DNA from: Castanea sativa
Taxonomy: Eukaryota > Streptophyta > Magnoliopsida > Fagales > Fagaceae
DNA length: 64,000 bases
NCBI RefSeq assembly: GCF_040712315.1
Contig: NC_134013.1
Coordinates: forward strand, 30,477,001 to 30,541,000
Direction: 5' to 3'
Made by a program: the position numbers and the translations under genes. The notes beneath the pieces are model-generated. The model ran no database searches. It was not told the origin of the DNA and saw only the letters and a program-made list of their open reading frames with translations. Positions 22,558 to 34,097 of this stretch are shown piece by piece. Positions within the stretch are counted from its first letter, which is position 1. Every line of letters begins with the position of its first letter.

Positions 22558-23850
22558 ATGGCAGGTTTAGGTTCACACCATGCAGAATCTCAGGGATTAC
22601 AGCCTGAAGATCTTTTTAAGCGTCTTGAGCACCGGAAGGATCGAGAGGGAAGTGTTCATACCGTATATCCTAGCGCGAGTCATACATGTGGTGGAGGCAG
22701 TGCCACCTATGAGGATGATGCCAGGGCCATGTAGAGGGAGATTGACCACCTCAAGAAAAAGCTATGCCGTGTCAGACGAAGGCAGGCTTCACCCCCGTCC
22801 AATCCTTCTTCAGGAGAATCCCAGGGAAGTAGTTATAGTTCAAGGTCTAGGACTCCCCCTAGCAAAACCTTTTCTTGCGAAGGGGATGACCTTTCAGGCC
22901 GTAAGCATAGGAAGCTTCCCTCTAGGGGCTTGGGGAACGATGCTATGAGCCGAGCATTACACAAACTCTCCAAATCGCCCTTCTCACGCAAGATTGAGAA
23001 TGGAAGGCTTCCTAGATGGTTCACCCAGCCCACCTTCACCATTTATAATGGCCGGACAGACCCGGTAGAACATGTGAGCCACTTTAATCAGAGGATGGTG
23101 GTGCATTCTCACAATGAAACCTTGATGTGCGAAGTCTTTCCTTCTAGCCTGGGACCTGTTGCTATGAGATGGTTCAATGGACTAAAGTCGGGGTTTGTCA
23201 GTTCGTTCAGGGAACTTACTAGGGCATTCACGTCTCGGTTCATTACATGCAGCAGAGTTCCTCGACCGTTGGACTTGCTATTATCTATGGCCATGAGGGA
23301 GGGTGAGACATTGAAAGCATATTCCGACAGGTATTGGAAGATGTTCAACGAGATAGATGGAGATTTTGACGAGGTGGCGATTAATACTTTTAAAGTGGGC
23401 CTTCCTACTGATCATGATTTGAGAAAATCCTTCACCAAAAAGCCCGTATGGAGTGTATGTCGCCTCATGGACAGTATTGACGAGTACAAAAGGGTTGAGG
23501 AAGATCAACAGCAGGGTAAGGGTAAGGCGAAGGTTATCCTGCAGGAGAGAAGGGATTTCAGGTCGGACAGGTACCACAACAACAAGCCGAGGAGAGATTA
23601 CTCTGGGCAGTCTGGCTCAGCCACTCCTCAAGTAGTTAATACTGTATTCCGAGAACCAGTGCACCAACTACTAGAGAAAGTCCGTAAGGAACCCTACTTC
23701 AAATGGCCCAGTAAGATGGCAGGGGACCCTACGAAGCGGAATCAGAATCTTTTTTGTCAGTACCATCAGGATGTGGGTCATACTACTGAGAATTGTCGGA
23801 CCCTCTGGATCCATCTGGAACAGCTTGTTAGCGAAGGGAAGTTGAAATAA
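22558..23850 (+). pseudogene. Gag polyprotein, one early stop
   Basis: The frame opens with ATG 48 bases after the LTR. It is interrupted by TAG at 22732-22734 and otherwise open to the TAA at 23848-23850. Plant retrotransposon gag blocks are visible: RWFTQPTFTIYNGRTDP, VFPSSLGPVAMRWFNGL, RAFTSRFITCSR and DEVAINTFKVGLP. Near the C-terminus CQYHQDVGHTTENC is a C-x2-H-x4-H-x4-C zinc-knuckle variant. The TAA lies in the same frame as pol, so gag and pol may once have been one frame. Confidence 0.85.
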
Positions 23851-26800
23851 TCAAAAGAACAACCTAACGAGCAAGGCAGTCAGTCAGGTTCAAATAATCA
23901 AAAGAACAACTCATCTTAGCCGCCCTTGGGAACGATTAATGTCATCTTCACTGCACTTGGCAGGACCGGTTCATGTCCTACCAGGGTGATGGCGGTATCA
24001 CACTCCCAGGCCAATGAGTCGGGCTCGAAGCTGAAGAGAATTAGAAGGACTGTGCTTGTCTTGGGGTTCTCGGAGGAGGATAAGGTTGGGACCATCCAAC
24101 CCCATGATGACGCCCTGGTGGTCACTTTGAGGATAGGGAATTACAACATCAAAAGGGTGATGATCGATCAAAGCAGCGACGCGGATATTATGTATCTTGA
24201 CTTATTCAAAGGGCTAAGGTTAAAACTGGAGGATCTCACACCTTATGACTCCCCACTAATAAGCTTCGAAGGGAAGGTTGTCATATCGAAGGGACATATT
24301 CAATTGCCTATATAGTCTGGCTCGGAAACGGTCGAGGTGGATTTTATTGTAGTTGACGCATATTCCCCATACACGGCCATCCTTGCCAGGTCTTGGTTGC
24401 ACGCTTTGGGTGCTGTCTCCTCAACTTTGCATGTTAAAGTAAAATTTCCTTCGGGGGAACTCATCGAAGAAATTCTTGGCAGCCAAGCAGTGGCAAAGCA
24501 ATTCATATCGGCTGCAATACTGCATCAAGCCAAATCAGAGTCCTCGGCCTCGGTTGTGAAGGACTTATAGCAATTAACAACTCTGGATGCGCCTGATGCG
24601 GTGACAGTAAAGGAAGCCATATATGAAGATTTGGAGAGGTTTCTAATAGCTGATGATCCCGAGAGGTTCTTTCAAGTGGGGATACGATTACCACACCAGG
24701 AGAAAATGGAACTAGTCAAGTTTTTGAAAGACAATATAGATGTCTTCGCCTGGGATCCTTATGAGGCCCCGGGGGTTGACCTAAGCTTCATTTGTCATCA
24801 TTTGAATGTCAACCCTGCTGTTGTTCCTAGGAGGCAACCACCTCGGCGATCCTCAAAAGAGCATTCTGAGGCTGTCAAAGAAGAGGTGCTTAAGTTCAAA
24901 AGGGCTGGTGCTATTAAAGAAGTTTTTTACCCAAAATGGTTGGCGCACACAGTCATGATGAAAAAGAAGAATGGGAAGTAAAGAGTATGCGTGGACTTTA
25001 CAAACCTAAACAAAGCCTGCCCAAAGGACTCGTTCCCGATGCCACGCATCGATCAGCTTGTGGATGCTACGGTCGGGCAACCTCGAATGAGCTTTTTAGA
25101 TGCCTCCTAGGGTTATCACCAAATTCCATTGACGGCAGGTGATCAGGAGAAGACTGCTTTCATTACTCCAACAGGGAACTATTACTATAAAGTAATGCCG
25201 TTTGGGTTGAAAAACACCGAGGCTACTTACCAAAGGATGATGACCAGAATGTTTGAATCGCAACTTGGAAAGACCATTGAGGTATATGTGGATGATATGG
25301 TAGCAAAGAGTAAGGCAGTGCCTATGCATGTAAAAGATCTCAACGACACCTGTCAAATACTTAGGAAGTACAAGCTGCGCCTTAACGCCTCAAAGTGTTC
25401 TTTTGGGGTGGGTTCCGGAAAGTTTCTGAGCTACATGGTGACTCATAGAGGGATAGAGGTGAACCCGGCGCAGGTTAGAGCCATCCAAGGCTTACAACCA
25501 CCTCAGAATCCAAAGGAAGTTCAGAAGTTGACCAGGATGATCGTTGCTCTCAGCAGGTTTATCTCTCGGTCAGCTGACAGGTGCAAACCTTTTTTCCAAC
25601 TGTTGAATAAATGGAAAGGATTCTAGTGGACCGAGGAGTGTGCTTTAGCTTTCGAGCAACTTAAGGAATATCTTTCCCGACCACCCATTATGTCTCGGCC
25701 GAAGGTTGATGAAATCCTGTTTGCATACCTAGCTGTGGCCGTCTATGCAGTCAGCCTGGTCCTTATAAGGGACGACGGTGGGGTACAAAGACCGATCTAT
25801 TATGTCAGCAAATCCTTGAATGAAGCTGAATTGCGTTATTTGCCTTTTGAGAAGGTAATTCTGGCTGTAGTCCATGCCACGCGGAAGTTTCCTCACTATT
25901 TCCAGCCCCACACTGTGGTGGTTTTGACCCAACTGCCTCTCAAGTCAGTATTGCGAAGTGCTGACTATTCGGGGAGGGTAGCCAAGTGGGGGACTATTCT
26001 GGGAGCTTTTGATATCAAATACATGGCACGCACCTCGATGAAGGGCCAAGTTCTCGCGGATCTAGTGGCAGAGTTCGCCAAACCATCATTAGAAGAAACT
26101 ACAAAGGAATCACACATGGATGAAAAGTCAGTTGGCATGATCACGAGCAAAGGACCACCGATTTGGAAAGTGTATGTTGATGGGGCAGCCAACCAAAGGG
26201 TTGGACTTGTTTTGGTGTCCCCTGAGGGAATTGTCTTTGAAAAATCATTGAGATTGACGTTCTCGGCCACTAATAACGAGGCCGAGTACGAAACGGTCTT
26301 GGTTGGTATGAATATGGTATGTAGAATGGGGGGAAAGGAAGTTCATATGTTTTCGGATTCTCAGTTAGTTATAGGCCAAGTGACGGGGACCATGGAAGCT
26401 AGGAATCTAGGAATGCAAGAGTACCTGACCTAGGTCAGGTGTTTACAATCCGAATTTGATTCTTTTATCCTTTCTCACGTTTCTAGAAGTGGAAACACAC
26501 ATGCAAACTCGTTGGCCACTTTGGCGACATCCTCGGCTTAGTGTTTTCCTAGGATTATCCTCGTTGAAGACTTGCTAGAACCAACTCTGACCACTGCAAG
26601 TGTCATCCGTATCCATCTGATAAGGCCTGGACCTAGTTGGATCGACCCTGTGGTATCTTTTCTAAAAAGCGATATTCTTCCCGAGGACAAGTCTGAAGCA
26701 GATAAGATTTGTCAAAAGGCACCCCGTTTCTAGCTGTCCGAGGATCAGAAATTGTATAAACGCTCCTTCTCCGGACCATACTTGTTATGTGTACACCCTG

Positions 26801-27877
26801 AGTCAACGGAGGCACTTTTGGAAGAATTGCATGAGGGAATTTGCGGAAGCCATACTGGGGGAAGGTCTTTAGCCCATAGGGCTCTGACTCAGGGATATTG
26901 GTGGCCCAATATGCAGAGGGAAGCTCAAGACTACGCGAGAAAGTGTGACCAATGTCAAAGGTTCGCTTCTAACATTCATCAGCCTGGGGGAGTCCTTAAT
27001 CCTTTATCTAGTCCTTGGCCTTTCGCTCAATGAGGATTGGATATAGTAGGGCATTTTCTGAAAGCTGTAGGAAATAAAAGATGGCTACTCGTGGGAACCG
27101 AATACTTCACCAAGTGGGTCGAAGCTGAGCCCTTAGTAAATATTAGAGATATCGACTTCAAGAAGTTTAAATGGAAGAATATTATTACTAGATTTGGAGT
27201 ACCTTACACACTTATCTCAGACAATGGCGTTTAATTCGATAGTAGAGTTTGCAGGTTGTACTGTAGTGACATAGGCATTAAAAACAGATACTCCACCCCA
27301 GCTTATCCTCAGGGAAATGGGCAAGCTGAGACCGTCAATAAAGTCATCATCAGTGGACTCAAGAAGAGGCTGGATGACGCGAAGGGTAGATGGGTAGAGG
27401 AGCTACCACATGTTTTATCGACGTATCAGACTACGCCGCTTAGATCCACTGCAGAAACACCCTTCTCTATTACCTATGGGGCTGAGGCGGTGATACCTTT
27501 AGAATCTGGTTTCCCCACGCTAAGGACGAGCTCTTTTAGCCCAGAAAATAACAATGGTCTCTTGGAGAAAGGTCTAGATCTGGTTAAGGAGCGGCAAGAG
27601 GCCGCTATGGTCCAAACGGCTTATTATCAATAGAAGCTTAAATGAGGGTATAATGCCCATGTGAAGCTAAGGCCACTAGCGCCTGGGGATCTGGTGTTGA
27701 GAAAAGTTGTGGGTACTGCCAAAAACCCAGCATGGGGAAAGCTAGGACCAAATTGGGAAGGACCCTATCGGATCATCTCTGTAGCAAGCATATGATCATA
27801 TCAACTAGCTGATCTAGATGAAAAAAATTGTACAACGCCCCTGGAATGTAAACAACCTACGAATGTATTATTATTAA
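23851..27877 (+). pseudogene. Pol: PR-RT-RH-aRH-INT, nonsense-riddled
   Basis: Domains in one frame: aspartic protease (IDQSSDADIMY at about 24163, altered from the usual D-x-G-S core); reverse transcriptase with YVDD at about 25284; Ty3-type RNase H (25690-26060); second RNase H (WKVYVDGAAN at 26164, then FSATNNEAEYE and FSDSQLV); integrase zinc finger (HEGICGSH .. CDQC, 26840-26970) and D,D,E core (DIVG near 27040, SDNG near 27220, GNGQAE near 27316). In-frame stops lie at 23917, 24313, 24568, 24979, 25108, 25624, 26431, 26539, 26731, 27031, 27232, 27631, 27643 and 27793. Most sit where the family has Gln or Trp. The only frameshift seen is in an A run near 27820; the shifted frame ends at TAA 27875-27877. 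No chromodomain is seen. Confidence 0.9.
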
Positions 27878-27935
27878 TAAAAAGCACTTTTATCGTTCGT
27901 GGTTCAAATTATCAATATGTACTTGGGTTTATCTC

Positions 27936-28820
27936 TTACAATTTCTAAGTATCAAACAGAAACTTGGTCATAGATGGTTCTCGGACCACATACTTTGTGG
28001 AATTGATATCTTATCATGTGTTAAACAGAACTTTAGTTATGTTGGGTCCACAGACCTTCTACTTTAGGAAAATTAACATTTCAAGTTACAATTTCTAAGT
28101 ATCAAACAGAAACTTGGTCATAGATGGTCCTCGAACCACATGCCTTGTGAAAATTGATATCTTATCAGAACCTTAGTTATGTCGGGTCCACAGACCTTTT
28201 ACTTTGGGGAAATTAACATTTCAAGTTACAATTTTTAAGTATCAAACAGAAACTTGGTCATAGATGGTCCTCGAATCACATACTTTGTGAAAATTGATAT
28301 CTTATCATGTGTTAAATAGAACCTTAGTTATGTCGGGTCCACAGATCTTCTACTTTGGGAAAATTAACATTTCAAGTTACAATTTCTAAGTATCAAACAG
28401 AAACTTGGTCATAGATGGTCCTCAGACATCATACCTTATAGAAATTGATATCTTATCATGTGTTAAACAGAACCTTAGTTATGTCGGGTCCACAGACCTT
28501 CTACTTTGGGAAAATTAACATTTCAAGTTACAATTTTTAAGTATCAAACAGAAACTTGGTCATAGATGGTCCTCAGACCATATACCTTGTGAAAATTGAT
28601 ATCTTATCATGTGTTAAACAGAACCTTAGTTATGTCAGGTCTACAGACCTTCTACTTTGGGGAAATTAACATCTCAAGTTGTAATTTCTAAGTATTAGAT
28701 AAAAACTTGGACATGTATGGTCCTCGAACCACATGCCTTGTAAAAATTGGCATCCTACTTGTTTTAGAAAGGAAGTTTGGTTATGTTGAGTCTTTGAACC
28801 CTTTACTTTGAGAACATCAG
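27936..28820 (+). repeat. ~151-bp tandem repeat array inside the Tat element
   Basis: Units begin with TTACAATTTCTAAGTATC at about 27936, 28086, 28226, 28377, 28528 and 28679. Spacings are 150, 140, 151, 151 and 151; the 140-bp unit lacks TGTGTTAAACAG. Each unit contains AAACTTGGTCATAGATGG and GGGTCCACAGACC. The last unit is more diverged. The array separates pol from the antisense gene. Tandem repeats in this position are known in Retand-type elements. Confidence 0.9.
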
Positions 28821-29203
28821 TAAAAAACCATATCACATTAGTGCTGAGGAGTTGATGAAACACTTGGATTGCTTTACGTCCCAAGTTAAATTCTAAGTTA
28901 AGTTTTTTATTGTATATTTCTGTTTCACATATGTTTTGTTCGTCGGTCATGATTTGCAAAGTATAAGCTAAGTATGTGTGCTTCTATTTAAAGTCATGAC
29001 AAATTAAAATATTGCAAGTGGTGTTCATTGTTCCATTCATTCATTTTTGTCCTGATTAGCATTATTATGCTAAAAAATTGGAAGGCAAATGAAAATCAAA
29101 CCAAACAGTTTGTCATTAATTTCTGTTAATGTACATTCCAAGCAAAAAATTTAAAAATTTGTTACATAGCAAGAAAAGGGAGAAGTCCTAGCTAGCCTAG
29201 ACC
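28821..29203. other. Tat element spacer
   Basis: AT-rich sequence between the tandem array and the 3' end of the antisense gene. No coding sequence is seen. Confidence 0.4.
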
Positions 29204-31784
29204 CTAAGCTTTTGAAGGGAGGTTCTGCTCCGAAGTGCTGGCAGCCTCTGTGCGTTTTAGCTCTACTTCGAATGAGGACTGTACTTGTTTTCCCTTGTCT
29301 ATTGCCACAGGTGGAGGGACATTAGGCTCGGCGCTTTGGCTCGTAGCCTCCTCGGCACCTTCACCCTGTTCCTTCTCTTTATTGGAACTTGTAGGTTCTG
29401 TAGGAGTAGGTATGGGCTCTGGGATCTTAGGAGGGAGCATGGAAAGTGCTGTCTCAGGGGTAGGGGCGACGGGAGGAAGTTCTTCTATCTCCTGGATGTC
29501 TAGGGGAAGCCAAACTTTTCGGGCTTCCTCAACTCCGAAGTTGAGGGAATCCCTGCCACATTTAAGGCTTTCTCCCAAACTTGCTGGCAATACTCTTGGC
29601 ACAGCCCGACGAACTCCTCAGTTAGCTGGTTTTCTGTCGCCACTACCCCTTCCTTGTAAGCGGCCTTCTTCACAGCCTCCATAGAGTCCTTGAAGGTACG
29701 AGCCTCGTCCTTCATCCTGGCAAGCTCCTTCTTCAAGTCGGAGTGTTCCTGTTGATCTTTGGATAACTCTTCATCCTTTTGACGAAGAAGCTTGCGTTAC
29801 CCCTTCACCTAGGTCTTCATTGTCCTAAGGCTGGCCTCGGCACCATCCTTTTCCCTTTTTAGCTCCGCCAGCTGCGTGGTTAGCTACTCATTCTGTGCAA
29901 GGGCCTGACCTAAGGACTTCTCGGTCTCCTTCCTAAGCTCCAGTTCAAGTCCAGCCTTCTTTCGAGAATCCTCCACCTACTTCTCAGCAGCAAAGACTTC
30001 CTAGATGGCCTGTGATGAAATATCAAAATGAATGCACTATTAATAACACAAGTCTCCAGTACATAAGAATGTTTCTTACAATAAGGTGTAATGAAAAATA
30101 AGGCGAGGATAAGACTCAAATACTTACCAGGGCCAAGTCCCTTTTTAGCAAAAGGAACAGATGTGGCTAATTCATCTTGTCCAGTGCTTCCATGTCCTTG
30201 GGCAGAAGAAGGGGACGTTCCAAGGCATCGGCCAGGTGGAGAGCATGGCCTTGTTGGAACGCCCTAATGTTAGACTGGCAAGAGATTGGTGCCTCGTCAA
30301 ACTTAAGCTCGGGAGACCAGTTAGCCGGTGCATGGCGCACCTCGGCAAGGTCCCTATTCTCCCCGCTTTCCATTGAAGAGGCACGTCCCTTGCCCTTACT
30401 AGGTTTTTGTTGCTGGGGTTGTTGTTGTTGTTTCAGCTTCTTCTGCCTCTCCCCATCTGCCTCCTCGGCCTCACCCTTCCTTTTCTTCTTAAGCTTCGCA
30501 ACGGGAGGCTTAGGATCGGAGGGAGGAGGGGGTGGGGGCAAGGACGAAGGGACCTGCGACCCACCTGCTTCCTTTTGGGAGACACTCACGCCCCTTTTGT
30601 GCATCAATTGCTTTAGAGCGTCCATTTCTTCTTCTTCGGAACTGGAGTCAGGCTGGGCAATCACCAAACCTTGTATCCCTGAAGTCTTGGCGGGCACGCG
30701 CTCGTCGTCCGAGAGAATAACAAGTGGATCTCCTCAAGGCCTTTCGACGTCTTCGAATTGAAACTGGTCTATCTCTTTGTCCAACGAGTGTTGCGAGGAC
30801 GCCTGTTCTTCTCGGACGGCAGTTGTCTGGGAATGCGCCGAAAGGGGAATCGCTGCGATAGGGCGTGTGTATAAAATGGTGGTGGGATCGTCGGGAACTT
30901 CGCCATTGGAAAGGAAGCCTGGCCTTGCCACGTCTATCCTTCTGCGTCGCCTATCCCCCGCAATGATTGCGTTTTCAATTTCTTGGAAGTCCACTGATAT
31001 GTGGTCGTATCCCAGTATCAGGTGGGCAGCCCTCACTTGTAGGTCCTCGCTGACAAATACTTCAGAGCGGAGGACATGGTTCAAGTCAGAAACGATGCAA
31101 AGGCTGAGGCGTGAACGTACTTGTTGTTTATCTGTGAGAAAAAAGGCATCCGAGAAAACAAACATGGTCAGATTAGTGATAAACATTAAGACAAGAAGTA
31201 ATAGTGTGCAATATGAATTGAAACGGTAAAGGTAATGGGATTGAATCACGGGTTAAGAAATTTAGCTCCTAAGGAGTCACACCTGACTCTCCCCATTTAA
31301 CTAGGCAATGAGGACCGTCATACCAGTTTTTTGAGGTGATGAGGTAGTCGTCCTTCATGCCTTTGTTGGATTTAGGAAGACTGGAAATCAGTCTAACTAT
31401 GCTAGACCGGGATTTAATGTAATATCCTGCATTTTTGAGTTTGTGGCACTCGTACATATAGGCAACGTCGTGCCATGTGAGGTTTAGGCCCATTTGCTCG
31501 TTCAAAGCGTCGACACTACCTAGGACCCTAAACACGTCTAGCGCGCACTGGTCTGGGCATAACCTATAGTTGCGAAGGTATTCACTGGTCACATTTCTTA
31601 TGGGGAAAGTCATCCCACCTTCTATGAAGGCAATCATGGGAATGATGACTTCTCTGTCTCTCCTAGCGCTACATACGGCTTCTACTGGGCAGTATCTCAA
31701 GCCTATGTCATTGGGAATTTGGTACTTGGCCCTAAAACCCTCCATACCGGCGTCAGAATCTACCAAACACTTAAATTTACCCAT
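29204..31784 (-). pseudogene. Antisense gene of the Tat element with two apparent introns
   Basis: Proposed exons on the minus strand: 31784-31283, 31131-30128 and 30009-29204. The donors read CAG|GTGTGA and CTG|GTAAGT, the acceptors CTCACAG and CATCACAG, and the phases agree. Exon 1 (MGKFKCLVDSDAGMEGFRAK, then PVEAVCSARRDREVIIPMIAF) resembles the plant 'putative gypsy type transposon' family (Transposase_28), as I recall it. Exon 2 has an acidic and proline segment (SSSEEEEMD, PPPPPPSDPK), a basic KLKKKRKG tract and a poly-Gln stretch. Exon 3 is coiled-coil-like (LRKETEKSLGQAL .. LKKELARMKDEARTF). Stops occur at 30734, 30167 and 30001 and elsewhere in exon 3, with a frameshift near 29510. 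The function of such antisense proteins is unknown. Confidence 0.75.
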
Positions 31785-32284
31785 TTGGTGAGAGCGAAAA
31801 TGAAAGTTGAAGGAAGAAAAGGAGTTTAAATGGTGGCCGAGGATAGAAGCCGAGAAGGAATGAATAAAGAAAAGCGAAAACTTACGGGAGTTGGTTATGC
31901 GATTCTTCACAAGCTTCTGGAGAGAAAAGGTGATGATTGACACTTAGATGCGATAGATCTCTGAAAGAATGAATGAAGGTACAGGTTCCCAGGCGTTTTG
32001 ACGTGCGGGAGGCGGCCTCGAAATTAAAGTTCTCCCGCTCAAATTTTCAAAGCCAACCTGGACCGTTGGATGTTCATCTCACCGTTGAATGTGGGTAACA
32101 GAATGTAACTTGCGGTCATAAATGCGCGCATTCTGGGTTTCGAAGTGTCAAAAGCGTTTTCAGGTAACGAAAGGACCCATACACGCGTGGCAGTTTACAA
32201 AGCGAGTGGGAGGTATGCTAGTCGGATCAAAACTCTATTTCTCTCCTCGGATGGGAGGGGCAAAATAAAGTTTTGAGGGGCTAT
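31785..32284 (-). promoter_or_regulatory. Upstream region of the antisense gene and polypurine tract
   Basis: This lies between the antisense start and the 3' LTR, so it probably holds the promoter of the antisense gene; I see no clear TATA box. On the plus strand the purine-rich GGGAGGGGCAAAATAAAG and TTTTGAGGGG directly before the LTR are candidates for the polypurine tract. Confidence 0.4.
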
Positions 32285-33058
32285 TGTGGGGGGTAAAAAC
32301 TCTTGAATAAACATTTGGGCTTTGGGCCTGATTGGCTGGTACCAGTTTGTTTTGATTAGGGCCTCTAGGCCTACAAGTTAATCTGCACTGTAAAGGTCCG
32401 AGGGGTTTTCCGATGAGGAATGTCTCCTCGGACAGGCCCAGCAATGACCCTAGAACTTGCTAAACGGGTTAGAGGCAGAATTCTGGAAAAACTGATGGGT
32501 AAGAGGGTAATCCAAGCACCTTTTAGAAGCAAGGATGTGAGAGAAATATCTAAGGAAAAGACTGCTACCTCCACATTAAAGACCCTGCATCTACCTCCCT
32601 GGCCGCATTAATGGGGAAGTGAGCTATGAACAGTAGAATTCAGCCTCCCTGCTATTGTTTGAAGACTTCAAGAAGGCGGTGGATGTGACAAGTATCAAAG
32701 GGAAAGATTTGTACGACATGTGGATAAACCAGTGAAGAAGAAGAAGTATATAAGGAGAAGAGAGAGGAAAGAGAGGGGGATCTGCACCTTTTGCTGAGAA
32801 AAATAGGAACTAAGGATTGTAAACTTTGGCATAGAAAGAGAATATTTATACAACTCGTCCTCGGCTTACGTCCGAGGAGGTCTCTTTGTCATATTCGTTT
32901 ATCATTTGCACAGATAGTGGCACTCTAGCCTGTTAATCAAACTTCCAACATCCCGAACCTAGATTTCAAATCCATACTCTACAAATTTTATTGTATAAGG
33001 CTCATTGGGCCTGAGCCCAACACTTGTTTTTGGGTCCGGGTACAATTGTGCACTTACA
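32285..33058 (+). repeat. 3' LTR of the Tat element
   Basis: It starts TGTGGGGGGTAAAAACTC and ends GTGCACTTACA, followed by CTACC. It has the same TATA-like AGTATATAAGGAG as the 5' LTR. Confidence 0.93.
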
Positions 33059-34097
33059 CTACCTATATATATATATATATCCTTTTTGAAGTGAAGTTTA
33101 TTCCAACATGTGAATGCCTAAATCTCATGACAGGTATGCATTATATCTTCATTATTATTTTTTCATTTTGTTTAAGCTATTTTTCTTTAACTTCAAAAAA
33201 ATTAGTAAAAACTTCTCTCATACATTTTAACCCAATTCATAATATTAAACTTTTGTATTCATTTATTCTCTTCTACAATAATTAGTTCAGGTTTTAGTTA
33301 TATACTCACACTTTTATCTCTCAAAGTGATAAAGAAAACAAACAGGTTTATTTTTTGTTCTTTTCCTAAATCTATATCTTAATTTATAATTTGTGTTAAT
33401 TTCTTAATTTTAAATTACGAATAAGTTTGATTATATTCTTTATATTGAATTTAAATTGTTGTTTATAGGTTTTTGGTTGTGTTATAGTCTTCAAAAAAAA
33501 AAGAAGAGAAGAGTTTATATAAATTTTGCAACAAAGCTAAATATATAAGCCTAAGAAATTTTTACTAATAATAGTTTTATTAGTAACTTTTCATTAACGC
33601 GTTTTAAAAAAATTGAATAGAGAGATAATTTATCAATGTGATTTAAACTTTACTAAAACTTTTTTAAGGGATTGGTTTAAAAAAATTCCAAAGTAATTTT
33701 TTAATTATTAACTACTATGAGCTAACTTCTAAATGCCAAAACCCATAATTGAAATACTAATATGTATGAGATACCACTTCCAAAGATTAATATCTTAGCT
33801 ATTATATATTATTCGCTGACTTTATTTTTTATTTTTTCAAAAGAAGCGTTTCTCTCTCTCTCTCCCCACAAAACAAAGGGATTATAATAAGAATTAGTTA
33901 GACAAGGGTAAGACTACACCACCTCTTTCCTACAATAAATGTTAAATTCAGATAATTTTTCATGCATATACACACGCTATACAAAGGGATTATAACAAGA
34001 ATTAACTAGACAAAAGTAAGACTACACCACCTCTTTTCAACAACAAAAATGTTAAATTTAGATCATTTTTCATGCATATACACACACATGTAGCGTG

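Larger units (their letters stand above)
21736..33058 (+). mobile_element. Ty3/Gypsy retrotransposon, Tat lineage (Retand-like), 11.3 kb
   Basis: It has paired LTRs (21736-22510 and 32285-33058) and target duplication CTACC at 21731-21735 and 33059-33063. Order: LTR, primer-binding site, gag, protease, reverse transcriptase, RNase H, second archaeal-type RNase H, integrase, ~151-bp tandem repeats, antisense gene, LTR. The second RNase H before integrase and an antisense gene are known features of plant Tat elements. The LTRs differ at about 37 positions by eye (roughly 5%), mostly transitions. All coding regions carry stops, so it is not autonomous today. Confidence 0.92.
21559..34097 (+). 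repeat. Unclassified repeat, copy B, split by the Tat element
   Basis: The left part is 21559-21735 and the right part about 33064-34097; together they are collinear with copy A. The Tat element at 21736-33058 is inserted between them. The tail carries the GGATTATAACAAGAATTAGC unit at about 33880, 33985 and again near 34187, beyond the region shared with copy A. Confidence 0.7.

Noticed and set aside
23926..27633. Separate genes for each open frame
   Set aside because: All are in one frame and together form a single pol with internal stops.
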